Shown: positions 22,393-36,277, counted from the first letter of the stretch. The stretch is 64,000 bases of DNA from Lycium barbarum (GCF_019175385.1 NC_083339.1:29107637-29171636); one strand, 5' to 3'. Numbers and translations are program-made. Notes: generated by a model not told the origin, from the letters alone.

Positions 22393-24727
22393 AGATCAAC
22401 TGTCTCCTAAGGAGTCACAACTAATCATATCATGAAATAATATGCAAGCCGACAAGGCTGCCATCACATATCAATATCATATGCAAGCCGACAAGGCTGC
22501 CACTATAGACGAACATCATACCACAGCACATCGTATAGCCACAGCTGAACAGAACTCACACACAACCCACACATATGTCTACAGACCTCTAAGAGTACGA
22601 ATAGCGAAATATGATGGGACAGGGCCCCGTCGTACCCCTGGATAACATATACATATATATATAATAATATCTGTACCAAAAGTCTAAACTCCGGAACGAC
22701 GGAGCTCTCCAAGACAACTGAGTAGAAATCCTATGTTGAAGGGTCACCAAACCGACTACCTGTACCTGCGGGCATGAGACGCAGCCCCCCCCCCCCCCCC
22801 CCCCCCCCGAAGAAAGGGGGACAGTACGAAATATGTACTGAATATGTAAGGCAGTGCTGAATCATAAAACAAGGAAAAGCGTAACAGTAAGCAATTTTAG
22901 AGAGCAACCCGGGAGTAACCTGGAACAGCATTTTAAACCATGTCATGTGGTCCCCTACACAAATTCTAGCATACACAATATAAATATAGAATATCCTACT
23001 CATAGCCGCTTCCGGCTAATAACACAATAGTCCCTTCGGACGACCGCTTCCGGCATAATAACACAATAGTCCCTTCGGACGGCCGCTTCCGGCATAATAA
23101 TGATGGCCCCTTCGGGCAGCCGCTTCCGGCTTAATAATGATGGCCCCTTCGGGCAGCCACTTCCGGCTTAATAATGATGGCCCCTTCGGGCAGCCGCATC
23201 CGGCTTAATAATATCATAATCATGTCAACACAAACTTAATCCACAAATATCAATTCAAAGAGATGATACTATGGAATGTAAACATAAATCGTAAATGAAA
23301 TGAAATAGTAAAATCTCGCACCCCCTTCGGAGTGGTTTTGAAAATCAAACTTTATGTTTCCTTTAGTATAAAACTAATTTCCTCGAAATCATTAGTAGAA
23401 CCATATACACAACTCAACTGGCACCTTATGGGTGTTCCTTTTGGAACAGAATAGGAGCGTATATGTATATCGACTATTATCCATCGTATAGGAAACTGAA
23501 GAGAGGGGAGCTCAATCATTTAAGAGTTCTAACATCAAGAAGTGAATAAGAAACATGAAACACACTTAATACTTATGAATAGGATTACCCCAAAGCTCAT
23601 ATCCTTCATCACTTAAATCTAAGACATGCCAAAAGAAAGAAGGGACAACTTTACATACTTGTTGACGACTACTCGTAACCCGCTCGTCTCGTCGCTCTTT
23701 TAGCCTATTTAATATAAGAGTAACGTTATCGTTAGTCACCATATTTTCTATTCCACAAATCTATAGCCCATTTCTTATAGAACCTATATTTCAGCTCATC
23801 TATTCTCATTTAGGGTTTTTGTTAGTTAGGGACTTAACGAAAATCGGGCAACATTTCCCCTATATATTCGCCTAACCCGAATTTCTAATTGTCCTCCTGT
23901 CAACACAGAAATACCAACAACAACAATATACACAAAAAATTCTCACAATTTAGCCCATAACAATTCCAACAACCCAACAACTTCTCTAAATTCATTTCAG
24001 CCCACAATTTCCTATAACATCGATTTCACGCATTTTCTTAAATCCAATTTCGTCCAATCCAATTCTAATAATTCCATTACAATACTATTAACACAATTAC
24101 ATCATAAAAAAAGAAAATCTTACCTTAATTTTCTCGGAGGAATTTCTACTCTTAATTGCTCCAATTTCGCAATTTCTTCTCTTCCGACTTAAAATCCAAT
24201 GTTTCTACCACCTCCTTGAACTTGTACTTCACTTAAAACTTGATCAAAAATGTGCAACAAGGTATTTTTCTCAACAACCATGGCTGGCCGAGAGCTTGGC
24301 AGCCATGGAAGTTCTCCCCTTTTTTTTTAAGCTTAAATTTCAAGAAATGGAATGAAAAAGTGTTCTTGATTCATTATACAACTACATATGTATACGGCTC
24401 CCCTTACAATGACACGTGCCCACTATGATGATGATGATTCATCCATTTCACTTTCCTTTTTTTTTTTAATAAATCGGGTGGGGCCCACAAATATAATTAA
24501 CTTAATTAATTAATTAATCACTAATCCCTACTTAATAATTTAATCATAATTAATTATTTCCTAATCTCCAATAATATTTTTACACCAAATAAAATTTATA
24601 AACAATTTTTGTGATAATCAAAGTTGAAAATTAAAAGCTCTTATTTCATGTCCGAAAATAATTTCACCTTTAACTTGAGTCGATTTGCTTGCGGATAATT
24701 TGACGTATAAATGTACGGGGTATAACA
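22185..24727 (-). repeat. 3' LTR of the non-autonomous element
   Basis: On the minus strand it starts TGTTATACCCCGTACATTT at 24727 and ends GGGTTGGGTCGTGACA at 22185. It carries an (AT)n run (22316-22390), a run of C (about 22787-22808) and a ~38-bp tandem repeat with TTCCGGC...CCCTTCGG units (23000-23220). Compared with the other LTR it differs by small indels and scattered substitutions. Confidence 0.92.
23000..23220. repeat. ~38-bp tandem repeat in the LTR, about six copies
   Basis: GCCGCTTCCGGC-TTAATAATGATGG and CCCCTTCGGGCA units recur at about 23009, 23047, 23087, 23123 and 23160. The same array is present in the second LTR at about 26829-27030. Each unit can pair with its neighbour through CCGG and GGGC/GCCC blocks. 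Confidence 0.8.
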
Positions 24728-24741
24728 TCTTTCCCCCCTTT
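24728..24741 (-). other. Polypurine tract of the non-autonomous element
   Basis: The minus strand reads AAAGGGGGGAAAGA directly before the LTR start TGTTATACC. This is the standard plus-strand primer site and gives the orientation. Confidence 0.85.
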
Positions 24742-25997
24742 AGAACATTCGTCTTCGAATGTTGAACTGATTATGAATTTCCAATACTTTCTCAAGTGTT
24801 CTCTTAGTTAATTATGTCCTTCACATACCCCTTCTGTTTGTCGACTCATTTTAATCCATTATAACGCACTCTAGGTCTTTACGTAGTCATTCCTGTAATA
24901 TTTACTCTTTCTGTTGCTTCCTGAGGTAATAATTCCATGTCATTGCCTTCACTCTCCTCTTACTTCGCAGTCCGTTGTCAGTTGTATTGCGAGATCTTCC
25001 GTTGAAATCTTACTTTCTTCCTTGCGCGCTTAGTCTTAACTTGACTCCTTCTTCTTTCAATTAACTCCTTCTCTTCCTGTGCTCGCTTTCACTTTCGTTA
25101 CCACTTGACTTTTATTCTGAACTTTCCCTATAGAACTTTGTAAGCCTTTCTTATTTTACATTTGTTTTCCCGTTTCACACTAATCATATCATATCCTCTA
25201 GTTACTTCCTTGCTAGGCTTCACTCACTTCTATAGCAATCCTTATGGTATTCACATTACATCCTGTTTGTAATCCATCCTATAACGTAACACTTCTTAAC
25301 CTTATTCGCGATTCTTACTATGTTTTAATTACATCCTGCCGCCTTTTCTGATCGATCTTACCCTATCGGTATCAACTTTCAAGGCATATTATGAACCTAT
25401 ATTTCATTCTCTTCTTTTCTTATTCCTGGGAAAATTTGGGTAGAGTTTCCTCTGTATTTCTTCTATCCTAGAACCTGCACGCAAGAAATACCAACAATGC
25501 CTCACAGGGCCAACATATATACACATATATCATATCGTATCACAGCCATACAGGGCTCCCAATTTCTAGAAAAAGTATAAAGGTGTCAGGACTTACCTCA
25601 CATATCGCACCCCGAGACGTACCTGATCCTTTAACGATCTGTTCTGTTGTACTTTTCTATGCACCTTCTCTTTCATCCTCCAACCTCACATTTCAATCAT
25701 ATTTCAATATTCCTACCGTATCCCATATGCCTCTTTCGCACCGTTACTTACATGTGTACTTTGTAACTTCCAATATCGTCAGTCACTTCCTTCTGTCGAT
25801 GTCGTTCTTCAGCTGAGATCAAAGGTTAGTATAAGGAATTTCATTTCCTATGGCTGGGCTCTATCGTACGATCTAGGATAAGAAGGAAAGATAACATCCT
25901 AAATGTCCTGTAGCTTCTTGTTTATAGATGTGGTGCACAACACACCGATAAACAAGACTCTACTAGACACGGTCTGTAGACACTCCGAGGATGAACT
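24742..25997 (-). other. Non-coding interior of the non-autonomous element
   Basis: About 1.26 kb of pyrimidine-rich plus strand has no frame resembling gag, protease, RT or integrase. It begins next to the polypurine tract with TCTAAAGG...GAACATTCG-type sequence shared with Del elements (the GAGGACGAATG phrase before the tract at 7951-7960). Nothing else is recognisable. Confidence 0.75.
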
Positions 25998-26009
25998 GCT
26001 CTGATACCA
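25998..26009 (-). other. Primer-binding site, tRNA-iMet
   Basis: The minus strand reads TGGTATCAGAGC, a perfect 12-base complement of the 3' end of initiator tRNA-Met. It is 4 bases from the LTR end at 26014. The same site occurs at 48795-48806. Confidence 0.9.
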
Positions 26010-26013
26010 CTTT

Positions 26014-26149
26014 TGTCACGACCCAACCCCGTAGGCCGTGACTGGTGCCCGAGCTGGGCACCCGTATACCAACCTGTCACATATAACATCAAACTGAAGC
26101 TACGACAATACGGAAACTTATAAAGGAACTCCAAAGTTCGTAACATCAT

Positions 26150-26231
<82 letters not shown>

Positions 26232-28552
26232 CCAGATCAACTGTCTCCTGAGGAGTGACAACTAATCATATCATGAAATAATACGCAAGCCGAGTTGCCA
26301 TCACATATCAATATCATATGCAAGCCGACAAGGCTGCCACTATAGACGAACATCATACCACAGCACATCGTATAGCCACAGCTGAACAGAACTCATACAC
26401 AACCCACACATATGTCTACAGACCTCTAAGAGTACGAATAGCGAAATATGACGGGACAGGGCCCCGTCGTACCCCTGGATAACATATATATATAATAATA
26501 ATAATAATAATATCTGTACCAAAAGTCTAAACTCCGGAACGACGGAGCTCTCCAAGACATCTAAGTAGAAATCCTATGCTGAAGGGTCACCAAACCGACT
26601 ACCTATACCTGCGGGCATGAGACGCAGCCCCCCGAAGAAAGGGGGTCAGTACGGAATATGTACTGAATATGTAAGGCAGTGCTGAATCATAAAACAAGGA
26701 AAAGCGTAACAGTAAGCAAGTTTAGAGAGCAATCCAAGAGTAACCTGGAACAGCATTTTAAACCATGTCATGTGGTCCCCTACATAAATTCTAGCATACA
26801 CAATATAAATATAGAATATCCTACTCGTAGCCGCTTCCGGCTAATAACACAATAGTCCCTTCGGACGGCCGCTTCCGACATAATAACACAATAGTCCCTT
26901 CGGACGGCCGCTTCCGGCATAATAATGATGGTCCCTTCGGGCAGCCGCTTCCGGCTTAATAATGATGGCCCCTTCGGGCAGCCGCTTCCGGCTTAATAAT
27001 GATGGCCCCTTCGGGCAGCCGCTTCCGGCTTAATAATATCATAATCATGTCAATACAAACTTAATCCACAAATATCAATTCAAAGAGATGATACTATGGA
27101 ATGTAAACATAAATCGTAAATGAAATGAAATAGTAAAATCTCGCACCCCCTTCGGAGTGGTTTTGAAAATCAAAATTTATGTTTCCTTTAGTATAAAACT
27201 AATTTCCTCGAAATCATTAGTAGAACCATATACACAACTCAACTGACACCTTATGGGTGTTCCCTTCGGAACAGAATAAGAGCGTATATGTATATCGACT
27301 ATTATCCATCGTATAGGAAACTGAAGAGAGGGGAGCTCAATCATTTAAGAGTTCTAACATCAAGAAGTGAATAAGAAACATGAAACACACTCAAGACTTA
27401 TGAATAGGATTACCCCAAAGCTCATATCCTTCATCACTTAAATCTAAGACATGCCAAAAGAAAGAAGGGACAGCTTTACATACTTGTTGACGACTATTCG
27501 TAACCCGCTCGTCTCGTCGCTCTTTTAGCCTATTTAATATAAGAGTAATGTTATCGTTAGTCACCATATTTTCTATTCCACAAATCTATAGCCCATTTCT
27601 TATAGAACCTATATTTCAGCTCATCTAGTCTCATTTAGGGTTTTTGTTAGTTAGGGACTTAACGAAAATCGGGCAGCATTTCCCCTATATATTCGCCTAA
27701 CTCGAATTTCTAATTGTCCTCCTGTCAACACAGAAATACCAACAACAACAATATACACATAAAATTCTCACAATTTAGCCCATAACAATTCCAACAACCC
27801 AACAACTTCTATAAATTCATTTCAGCCCACAATTTCCTATAACATCGATTTCACGCATTTTCTTAAATCCAATTTCGTCCAATCCAATTCTAATAATTCC
27901 ATTACAATACTATTAACACAATTACATCATAAAAAAAGAAAATCTTACCTTAATTTTCTCGGAGGAATTTCTACTCTTAATTGCTCCAATTTCGCAATTT
28001 CTTCTCTTCCGACTTAAAATCCAATGTTTCTACCACCTCCTTGAACTTGTACTTCACTTAAAACTTGATCAAAAATGTGCAACAAGGTATTTTTCTCAAC
28101 AACCATGGCTGGCCGAGAGCTTGGCAGCCATGGAAGTTCTCCCCCCTTTTTTTTAAGCTTAAATTTCAAGAAATGGAATGAAAAAGTGTTCTTGATTCAT
28201 TATACAACTACATATGTATATGGCTCCCCTTACAATGACACGTGCCCAATATGATGATGATTCATCCATTTCACTTTCCTTTTTTTTTAATAAATCGGGT
28301 GGGGCCCACAAATATAATTAACTTAATTAATTAATTAATTAATCACTAATTCCTACTTAATAATTTAATCATAATTAATTATTTCCTAATCTCCAATAAT
28401 ATTTTTACACCAAATAAAATTTATAAACAATTTTTGTGATAATCAAAGTTGAAAATTAAAAGCTCTTATTTCATGTCCGAAAATAATTTCACCTTTAACT
28501 TGAGTCGATTTGCTTGCGGATAATTTGACGTATAAATGTACGGGGTATAACA
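26014..28552 (-). repeat. 5' LTR of the non-autonomous element
   Basis: The boundaries and inner features match the LTR at 22185-24727: an (AT)n run at 26154-26229, the ~38-bp repeat at 26829-27030, and TG...CA ends. The C run is only six long here, compared with about 22 in the other copy. The AT tract and an ATA repeat also differ, so simple-sequence change dominates the divergence. Confidence 0.92.
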
Positions 28553-28734
28553 AAAACCAATTAGTCTGTAGCAGTTGTTCACTATGTGGTTTGTTTTTGT
28601 GCAATAAGTGCCGAATAGATTGTTTTACTTTGGATCTGGTACTACTCTCTTGTCATAGGTGAATTTTTATCCTGCATTTTTTGGCTTAGCATCCATAAAA
28701 GCACTCTCTCCTGGATGTGGTAAAATATGAACCT
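28553..28734 (-). pseudogene. Middle piece of the Ty1/copia gag (zinc knuckle)
   Basis: The minus strand contains a CCHC-type knuckle read as GTYCTKTNHIVNNCYRLIGF (about 28617-28558), with the first cysteine replaced by glycine. Upstream of it is SAFMDAK near 28700. The piece is bounded on the right by the AACCT duplication of the Tat LTR and on the left by the AAAAC duplication of the non-autonomous element. The coding sense continues into both neighbours of the copia element. Confidence 0.82.
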
Positions 28735-30288
28735 CGTTGACACCTAATTTTTGCCCTCCAAAAATTCAAATTAACTAGTCGAGTTTCTTGAATCGCAAAC
28801 AGAGTAAAGGAACTGCTCAGAAAATCCAAAAAATATTGTTTAATTAGTTTGCTGTTATTTTGCCATTTCATTTGGCAAAATACACTAATATATATTATGT
28901 ATATTTTACGTATAATTTTAATTTTAATTATGTCAGTCTTATAAATTTGAAAATCAAGTTTCATAAAAGAAAGTTTTTTAATTAAAGTAATTACTATAAG
29001 GATAAGTCTGTTAAGACAAGAAGCTTGATCAATTAATTGATTCATCTCCAATTGTGTTTTAATTTGGCTAAGCTGCGATTTACATACAAAAGGCTATCTT
29101 TTAAATCCCAAAATCAGCCATATTTTTAAACCCCTTCAATTCCTTTCTTTTTCTACTGAATTTGGAACCAAATGGCCAGCCCAAAAAAGGTTCTAGCCCA
29201 ACAACTTGTGCTGACCTGGCCCAATGGTTCAATAAACATCCTAATTCATTTTTATTTCCATATGAGAAAACAATAACAGCACCCCAAACGAACCCTAACA
29301 CTATTCCTCTTCATCAAACGTGAACCCAGCTGGTGAGGACCATTTTTAGCAAAAGATTCACGCGTCTTCTTGCTCCCAGAACTTGCCTCACCATTTCGGG
29401 CAAGATAGTTAATTGTCTTTGAAACGGTAACATGAGCTTTTCTTCCTTTTTCAATTTTCTTTTTTCATTTTAATCCCATTTTCCAGCAAGGATTCAGATT
29501 TCAAACGAAAATACTAGCCAATTTCAGTTTCAATTCAAGTCCCACATCTAATTTGAACCTCTCAAACCCTAGAATTGGGGTTCTATTTTATAGAACCCCA
29601 TATATTCATCTTCGAGAAAAAAATTGAAGACCTGGAAAGAGGCTAAAACGATTGAACTTGGACAATTTTTGATTTACATCCAAAGGCCTCGATTTCTTCA
29701 AAAACTCCTCCCAGTTCTTGAGTTTGTTTGAGTTCTAATATTTTCTAGTTCGTCGTAACATTCGTCGTTGAGTCAATAAGAATTTGAAGGTAATCATCAA
29801 CTCTCGTTGCCCCCATCGCTGCTCGACAAAAAGGTAATTCGCAAATCCTTCGCTTTTTTTACTTTCTATTTTTCTTTAAATTTCTTAATCTGTGTAGTGA
29901 AGCTTTTATGTGTTCTGTGTAGTCTGCTTCAGTTAATTTAGTTCAAACTATGTAGCTTAGGATTGATATGAAAACTATTGCTTTGAGTATTTTTAATTTT
30001 TTAGGATTAATGTATGGGTTTAAGGTTGTATACTAGTTTGATGCGGTCGTTAGTAGAACTTAGCTCTAATTCAGATTAGTTTGAGTAATGTTGACATGAA
30101 CATAGTTATGAACTAAGTACTCAAAGTTCCAAAATATTCACTACCTAAGCCTAGTTTTACAAATGCCCATTTTTAGCTTTGTTGTGATGACTAGTTGAAC
30201 TTAGGAATTAATAGCTCTAAATTTAAGTTCAAACGTTATTTGGGTAAGTTGTTTAGTTTCCTCTTAATGTTTGTTTCATTCTGTAAAT

Positions 30289-33232
30289 TGTAACAACCCG
30301 TTTGGTTGTTATTGCGTTTTTACCGTTTTGCCCCCATCGACTAGTCCCCGAGCCTTGTTAGTACTATTTTGATCCGCGGGGGCCCGTGGCATAGTTCCCT
30401 AGGCATCTTTTTGAGTTTTGGAATGACTTAGAAAATTTGGTCTTAAAGCGAAAATTGTTTGACTCGAAATTGACTTTTGGATAAACATGCCCGTAATCGA
30501 ATTCCGACAGTTCTATTAGGTCCGTATGGTGATTTATGACTTAGTGGTGTCATTGGTTTGGTTCCCGAAGGGTTCAGGTGTGATTTGAGTCATTGGTTGA
30601 GAAACTAGTTAAGTTGGAATTGGAGTTGACCACGGTCAACATCGGGTCAAGATGATCCCGTGTCGATGTTTTGAAAGTATCAATAAGTTTGTATGATGAT
30701 TTTGGACATTTCCACAAAGTTTGGTTAGATTCCGATGAGTTTTGGATAAGTTTGAGTTGTATGGTGATTGTATTCGATTTCGACGTCGATTTGAGCATAA
30801 AGGGTACCATATTGAGCAAACAGCCTTTGATTCGTGTTTCGACTAAACCATTATATCCGTATCGTAATTTCGGAACCATAGCAACTGAAATCATCAAGTT
30901 TCGACTTCGTATGAGGGATTTATAGTCATTTTATTAAGAATTGGGTTGCCAGATTTTTCAGATTAATTACGAAATTGCCATTGAATTAGTATTTAAAAAT
31001 CGACACTATTCCAAATATTGAAACCAACATATCTCATTCATTATAAGGTCAAATGGAGTGATTCAAAATCCTAAATTGAGTGAAATTTCTCAAGGAATCC
31101 ATTGGAGGCATCAAGAGCAAGTTTTGGGATCGTTTGGCACCAGAAACGAGGTAGCACAGCTGGGTGTTTTTGCTATTTAATGTTGTTTGGGTTTCTCTCA
31201 TCTTGTAAGCTTGGGTATGGGAGAATTCAAGGATTTTCTTCAAGTTTCTTCCATGGGGTAAGGTCTAAACCATAATCTAAGTATATCCCTTTGATTCATT
31301 CCCTTGGTTTAAGCTTTAATTCATGATTTCTAAAGTAGGAAATTGGGGTATTTCATGAAAGAAGGTTTAATGGTTCTTTCTTAAGAAGTTCATAAAATTG
31401 GTTTGACTTCCTAAGTTGCTTTAAATGATGAAATTTATTGGGTTTACGCTAGATTACGATGTATCTAAGGTTGTTAATCATATACTTTCCATTATTAGTG
31501 ATGAATTCTTGAATTTAAAAGTTAGGTTTTATACCCAAAATTGGGGGTTTTGCTTGGATTTCCAAATTGGATGAATCCTTAAGTTAATTTAGCAATTAGT
31601 TAATGGATAATTTAACCCCGAATTTCCCGTTTTACACTTGTAGGCCCCGTTTTCCCAAATTTTAGGGTTGGTTTTTGACCCAATTTGAATGATAGCAATA
31701 TAAGTATCGATCTTCATGATTTCTAATCTAGATTTCGAATATGACTAGACTTTCTTGATCTCGAGGCTCAAAGGAAAGGAAAGGCTAAGGTGTGATTGTT
31801 GGTGATATTGTTGTTCGGCCTTCCAGGTAGGTTATGGCTTACCTTTGGTGAGACTTCGTTTAGCGAAGTATATATTTAGATGATATTGTCAGAGAAAGCA
31901 TGTAAACCTTCGGGTATGAAGTTAGGTTGGATATTGTCTTAGGTTGGGCCTTGTTGTGTGATTGGGGCTAGCCACCCCGTTGTACTGTGACTTGATTGCT
32001 CTATTGTTATTGGATTGATGCCGCATGGTAATAGTAGATATTGGAGACTATTGATATATCTTGTTCATGATATTGTGGTACCTCACTTGTTGATGTTGAT
32101 ACAGGGAGTATTCTTTATGACTTGTGTAGTCTTTCCTGATATGGTTGGCATACCCCTGCTTAGTACTTGTGGTATTGATTTGATTATTGATGTTAGCTCA
32201 TACATTGCATGCATTCTCATCCTTCATGATATACTGTTGATACATTGATGATACTTGAGAAAACACTGTGATGAGCTGAGCTCAGTTTGCATGAGAGTGA
32301 CGTGAGAGTTCGATATTCGATGGTTGCCTCGGAATTGTGGATTGAGTGAAGAGTGATGTGAGAGTCTGATATTCGATGGTTGTCCCAGAATCGTGGATTG
32401 AGTGACACGGTTGCCGAGGTTTGTGCCGGAATTGTGAGGTACATAGACTTCGCGGGTCCCCCATGGGTTATGCTACCTAGACGTCGATACTTCCGTCCAG
32501 AGTACATGTGTACACAGCATTGTATTGCATTTGCATTCATACATCATAGCATTGCATTGCATTATAGCTTATATTGTGATGATCTGGTGATTTACTTGTG
32601 TTGTTTAGTTTCGGATTGGATATATTGAGACTTGGCACACTTGAGTTTAGATGCTTCAACCTAGGTGATGACCTGTACTTGGTTCTAGCTTGTGTTTGAC
32701 TCATACTTGTTGATTTATCTGCTTATCTTGCTTTATTGTCTGAATTATGTTAGCTATACTTAGTCAGCCTATGATACCTACCAGTACTGTGGTTTTGTAC
32801 TGACCTGCACTTGCTGAATTCTTTTATGAATGTAGAACTCTAGGTTGGATCTACTTCTGTTTCCCGTGGCTGATAGTTTCTCCGAGATTTGCTTAGAGTC
32901 CACAGGGTGAGCATGAGACATCTGCCGCCTTGAAGACCCTTCTTCATTTATGTCTTATATTCTATTCCGAGACATACTCAGACTTTATGTATTATTGATA
33001 TTCCAGACTTGCAGATTCTAGTTAGATGCTCTTGTATGGACTAGACCAGACTCTGGGTGTATTTTCTTACTTTTGCGTATTTTCCATATTATTACTGTCA
33101 GACTTATGTGATTTTATTTCTTCCGCTTATTTTAGCAATTCTTTGTGTTTTTACTATTGTTGGGTTGAGGTTTCGCTTACCAAGGTGGGAAAGGTAGGTG
33201 CTCGCGCGACTTAGTTGAATTGGGTCGTGATA
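30289..33232 (+). repeat. Del-type solo LTR (2,944 bp) with TAAAT duplication
   Basis: It starts TGTAACAACCCGTTTGGTTG and ends TTGGGTCGTGATA (CA changed to TA). TAAAT precedes (30284-30288) and follows (33233-33237) exactly. It is inserted in the Tat-type LTR. It is related to the 3-kb LTR at 15734 over most of its length, including the CCGGTACATAGACTTCGCGG-like and GTCCAGAGTACATGTGTACA regions, but lacks the CCGCT palindrome cluster. Confidence 0.88.
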
Positions 33233-33237
33233 TAAAT

Positions 33238-36200
33238 GCTATCTAGTTCTTATAATGTAATGTTAGATGCAATTTTGTTTGAATGAAGTGTTTGAAGTAT
33301 GGCTTTAAGGAATGTCACTACTTTGTTTTCGTTTGAATAAGAGTTGCTGAACTTAATGGTTTTCCTGATCTGTCATGTCGTAGGATTAGCTAGCATAGCA
33401 TTGCTTGAGTTTAGATATGAACATAAAAGGGACTATTTCTATTTATTGATTTAAAAGCAGCTTTTCACAAGATGTTATTCTTTATTTGTTATCAGCCAAT
33501 CTTCCCTTTACTTGGTCCAAATCTGAAATGGTTTCAAACATACCTGTTTTACCCTCATACTATTAAGAATAGTCCATTTGACTATGTCTTGGGTTAATTT
33601 TGAACTAAAATATGGTCATATAAGGACTAAGAGTATGATGAACCTGGTGCCTCCCTCTTCTGTCATATTGTGTGTTTAGTACATATGTCTAAGTGTTATT
33701 GTGTTTGAGTTACTGGTTGTTGTCCTGTTTTTATGTCATATTCATTTTCTCTGAATAAGATCATTATTTGATTTAAAAACCACTTATAAGGACTAGACCA
33801 AAAGTACCTTGTTTTTATTTGACTGAGTACCAACTTTGGAGATTGAGTTTGTGATAATCAAACTGATTATATGATCAAGTTCGGAATGCTAAGTGTTGAA
33901 CTTTTTTCTTTTTTGCTTCATCTGCTAGTGATCTCTTTATTTTGTTTAAGATACTGTTCTCAAACCATTTAACTAGACCATAAAGAAATCCTTGTCCAAG
34001 TGTGAAATCTGTTTCATCAACTAGTAATGCCTTCACCAAGTGTGCAAAGCCTGTTAAATTAAGAATGAGAGCCATCTTCTAACTTTTTCTTTCTTTCTTC
34101 TTATGATTGGACTTGGTTTATTCAGAAGTGGAAATGAAGACTTCCCTTAACTCTATGTTGAAAATTGTTAGCTTACAAGTCCTGTATTTTAAGTCTTCTC
34201 TGTTTCTATTTAGTGTCACCTGATTTAGATATACACAATTGACTTGTTTAAGTTGGTTTGAATTGAAGAGGTTGAGTGTCAACTCAATATCACCTCAGCT
34301 CACCCCCAGTTAGAAAAACAGTCTTTATCTATTAAGCATTAAGTTTTCCCAACCTGCTATGTATCTGTGTCTGTGTATGTTTCTTGTTTTATCACTTTAA
34401 GTTGTTAATGGGAATTTGTTTATCCAAAACTGGGATTGACGTTTAACCTGTTTTTCCATTATAGTTTAAGTGTAGCTCATGATGATTGTGATTGGAGAGT
34501 GATGTTCTATTCAGGTGTTACACTAAATACCAGGACTATAGGAAGCTAATTTTCAAATAAGGACATATTGCTAATACTCCTATTTAATTGAACTTCACAA
34601 CATAAAAGTTATTACTTAATCCCCTTCCTTAGGATTCACTATCATAGCCTAGATAAGTTAATTAGAACGTCTTTTTCCTGCTTAAGTTTTCTTTGTTATA
34701 TTATCATGTGGCTGGAAATCTTGTTTATTAACCAATACTAAAGAGGAAAACCAGAGTGTTTAAGGGGGATTGGTTTAGTCAGTGTTTTGATTTCTGTTTA
34801 ACATAAGTTAGTACTAGTTGGGATTGTGAATTCACGTTATGGGAGTAACACAGGTTTTTCTTGAAGTAAACTCATATAAATACAATAATAAATGCTAAAT
34901 ATTCTTGTTTGAGTATGCTGCTTAACCCTCACTTGTATACTTCTGGAAACTTGAATCCTTTGTCAAATTGACCTATTTCCAAATCTGGATTAAGTAGTGA
35001 ATTCATTTAATAGGAGATTAAGTTTTATTCTGCTTGGTTATGGTTTTGTTGAGAAACTATTGTTGGATACTCATTCTTCACCCTTCTTTTTACATGACTT
35101 GGGAGTTACAAATCCCAACTGTCCTTGAGGTATTTTCGTGGGCTGGTTGATGTACTGTAAAAGGGCTGATGGTTGTGTTCTGGTGTCCATGTGATCAATG
35201 AGCTGCTGCATCTTTTAGCTGAAATGTGCTGCCCTCAAAGGCCGGAGGATGTTGTTTTCTTGAGTTGTGAACTTGATGCAAAGTTGTTACGCTTGATATG
35301 ATTGCTGTTTTTTTAGGGAAAAGTGGTTGTACTTGAATAAGTTCACTGCAGCTCGTTGCTACTGGTTTCCTGCCATTTGTTGTTGACTTTCAAGGGCAAA
35401 ATTTTGCTACACTTTAAGGCAGATCACTGTTGCACTCTGATGAGTTGTTTTGTCATTACCTTGTTACTGCTATACGATTGATGAGACTGTTGTGATTAGT
35501 TTTCTGTTGTGGTGTTTTTCAAGGCAAAACTTGCAACATTTTTGGCTAACTAGTCGAGACACTTTGATGAAGAACAAATGTTATTCTTAGGTTGAACTTA
35601 CTTACATTTTGATGCAGCACATTAGCGCTAACAGATACTACACTTGAGTTGTTACTTGCTGCCATTGTTATGAGCTATTACCCTTTGGCTGATGATATGC
35701 TCGCTGACTGAACCACTGCTGTCTTCGAAATGTTATCCTACGTTGTTACCTCGCTGTTGTTTTTTGTGGGTGCCCTTCATTAAATGCTTGATGTCAAATA
35801 GGCCACTGATAGGCTGCTGTTATGTTTCTCTGAGAAACAAAATGCTACCTTTGAAAAGAAATAAGCTGCTGATATACTTCGGCAAGTTGCTATTTCACTT
35901 AAATACAGTCAGATGCTACATTTGATAAAGGTTCACTGATTTGAACACAATACTACACTTGGGGCCGATGAGAACATTTAATTTAAGGCTATGCCTTGTC
36001 TGAAAAGGTTATTCCTCGGTTTAGGCAATGATAATCTCACAGTGGTATCACGAGGTAGGAACCAACATGCGATTGGCTAGGTAACTAGAATGGCCACTAG
36101 TTTGCAGTTGCAGCATGATTTGGGTTCCTTTGCCATAATCGGAACCATGAGTCTGGGCCTCTATAATCAAAGCTCTCAAAGTTTGATACGAGTCCGAGGG

Positions 36201-36272
36201 ATATTATTATTTATGTTCCTAAACGTCACCCTACGGGGTGGCGTATCATTTTGACAAACTATTTTCCTTTTC
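33238..36272 (+). other. Central part of the Tat-type solo LTR between its two nested LTRs
   Basis: About 3 kb belong to the 28735-40635 LTR. The sequence is T-rich, intron-like and non-coding. It includes TACGAGTCCGAGGGA near 36188, shared with the 55600 LTR at 59429, which anchors the alignment of the two Tat LTRs. Confidence 0.7.
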
Positions 36273-36277
36273 ATTAT

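Larger units (their letters stand above)
22185..28552 (-). mobile_element. Complete non-autonomous LTR retrotransposon (6,368 bp), Del-like ends
   Basis: Two near-identical LTRs (22185-24727 and 26014-28552) flank a 1,286-bp internal region with a tRNA-iMet primer site (26009-25998) and a polypurine tract (24741-24728) on the minus strand. A perfect 5-bp duplication lies outside. No gag or pol is present in the interior. LTR 3' ends read GTTGGGTCGTGACA, as in the Del/Tekay-type LTRs here, so it probably borrows the proteins of such elements. High LTR similarity, with differences mainly in microsatellites and short indels, implies it is among the younger insertions. Confidence 0.92.

Noticed and set aside
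22185..28552. Two independent solo LTRs or a segmental duplication
   Set aside because: A primer site, polypurine tract and one shared AAAAC duplication on the outside show a single complete element.
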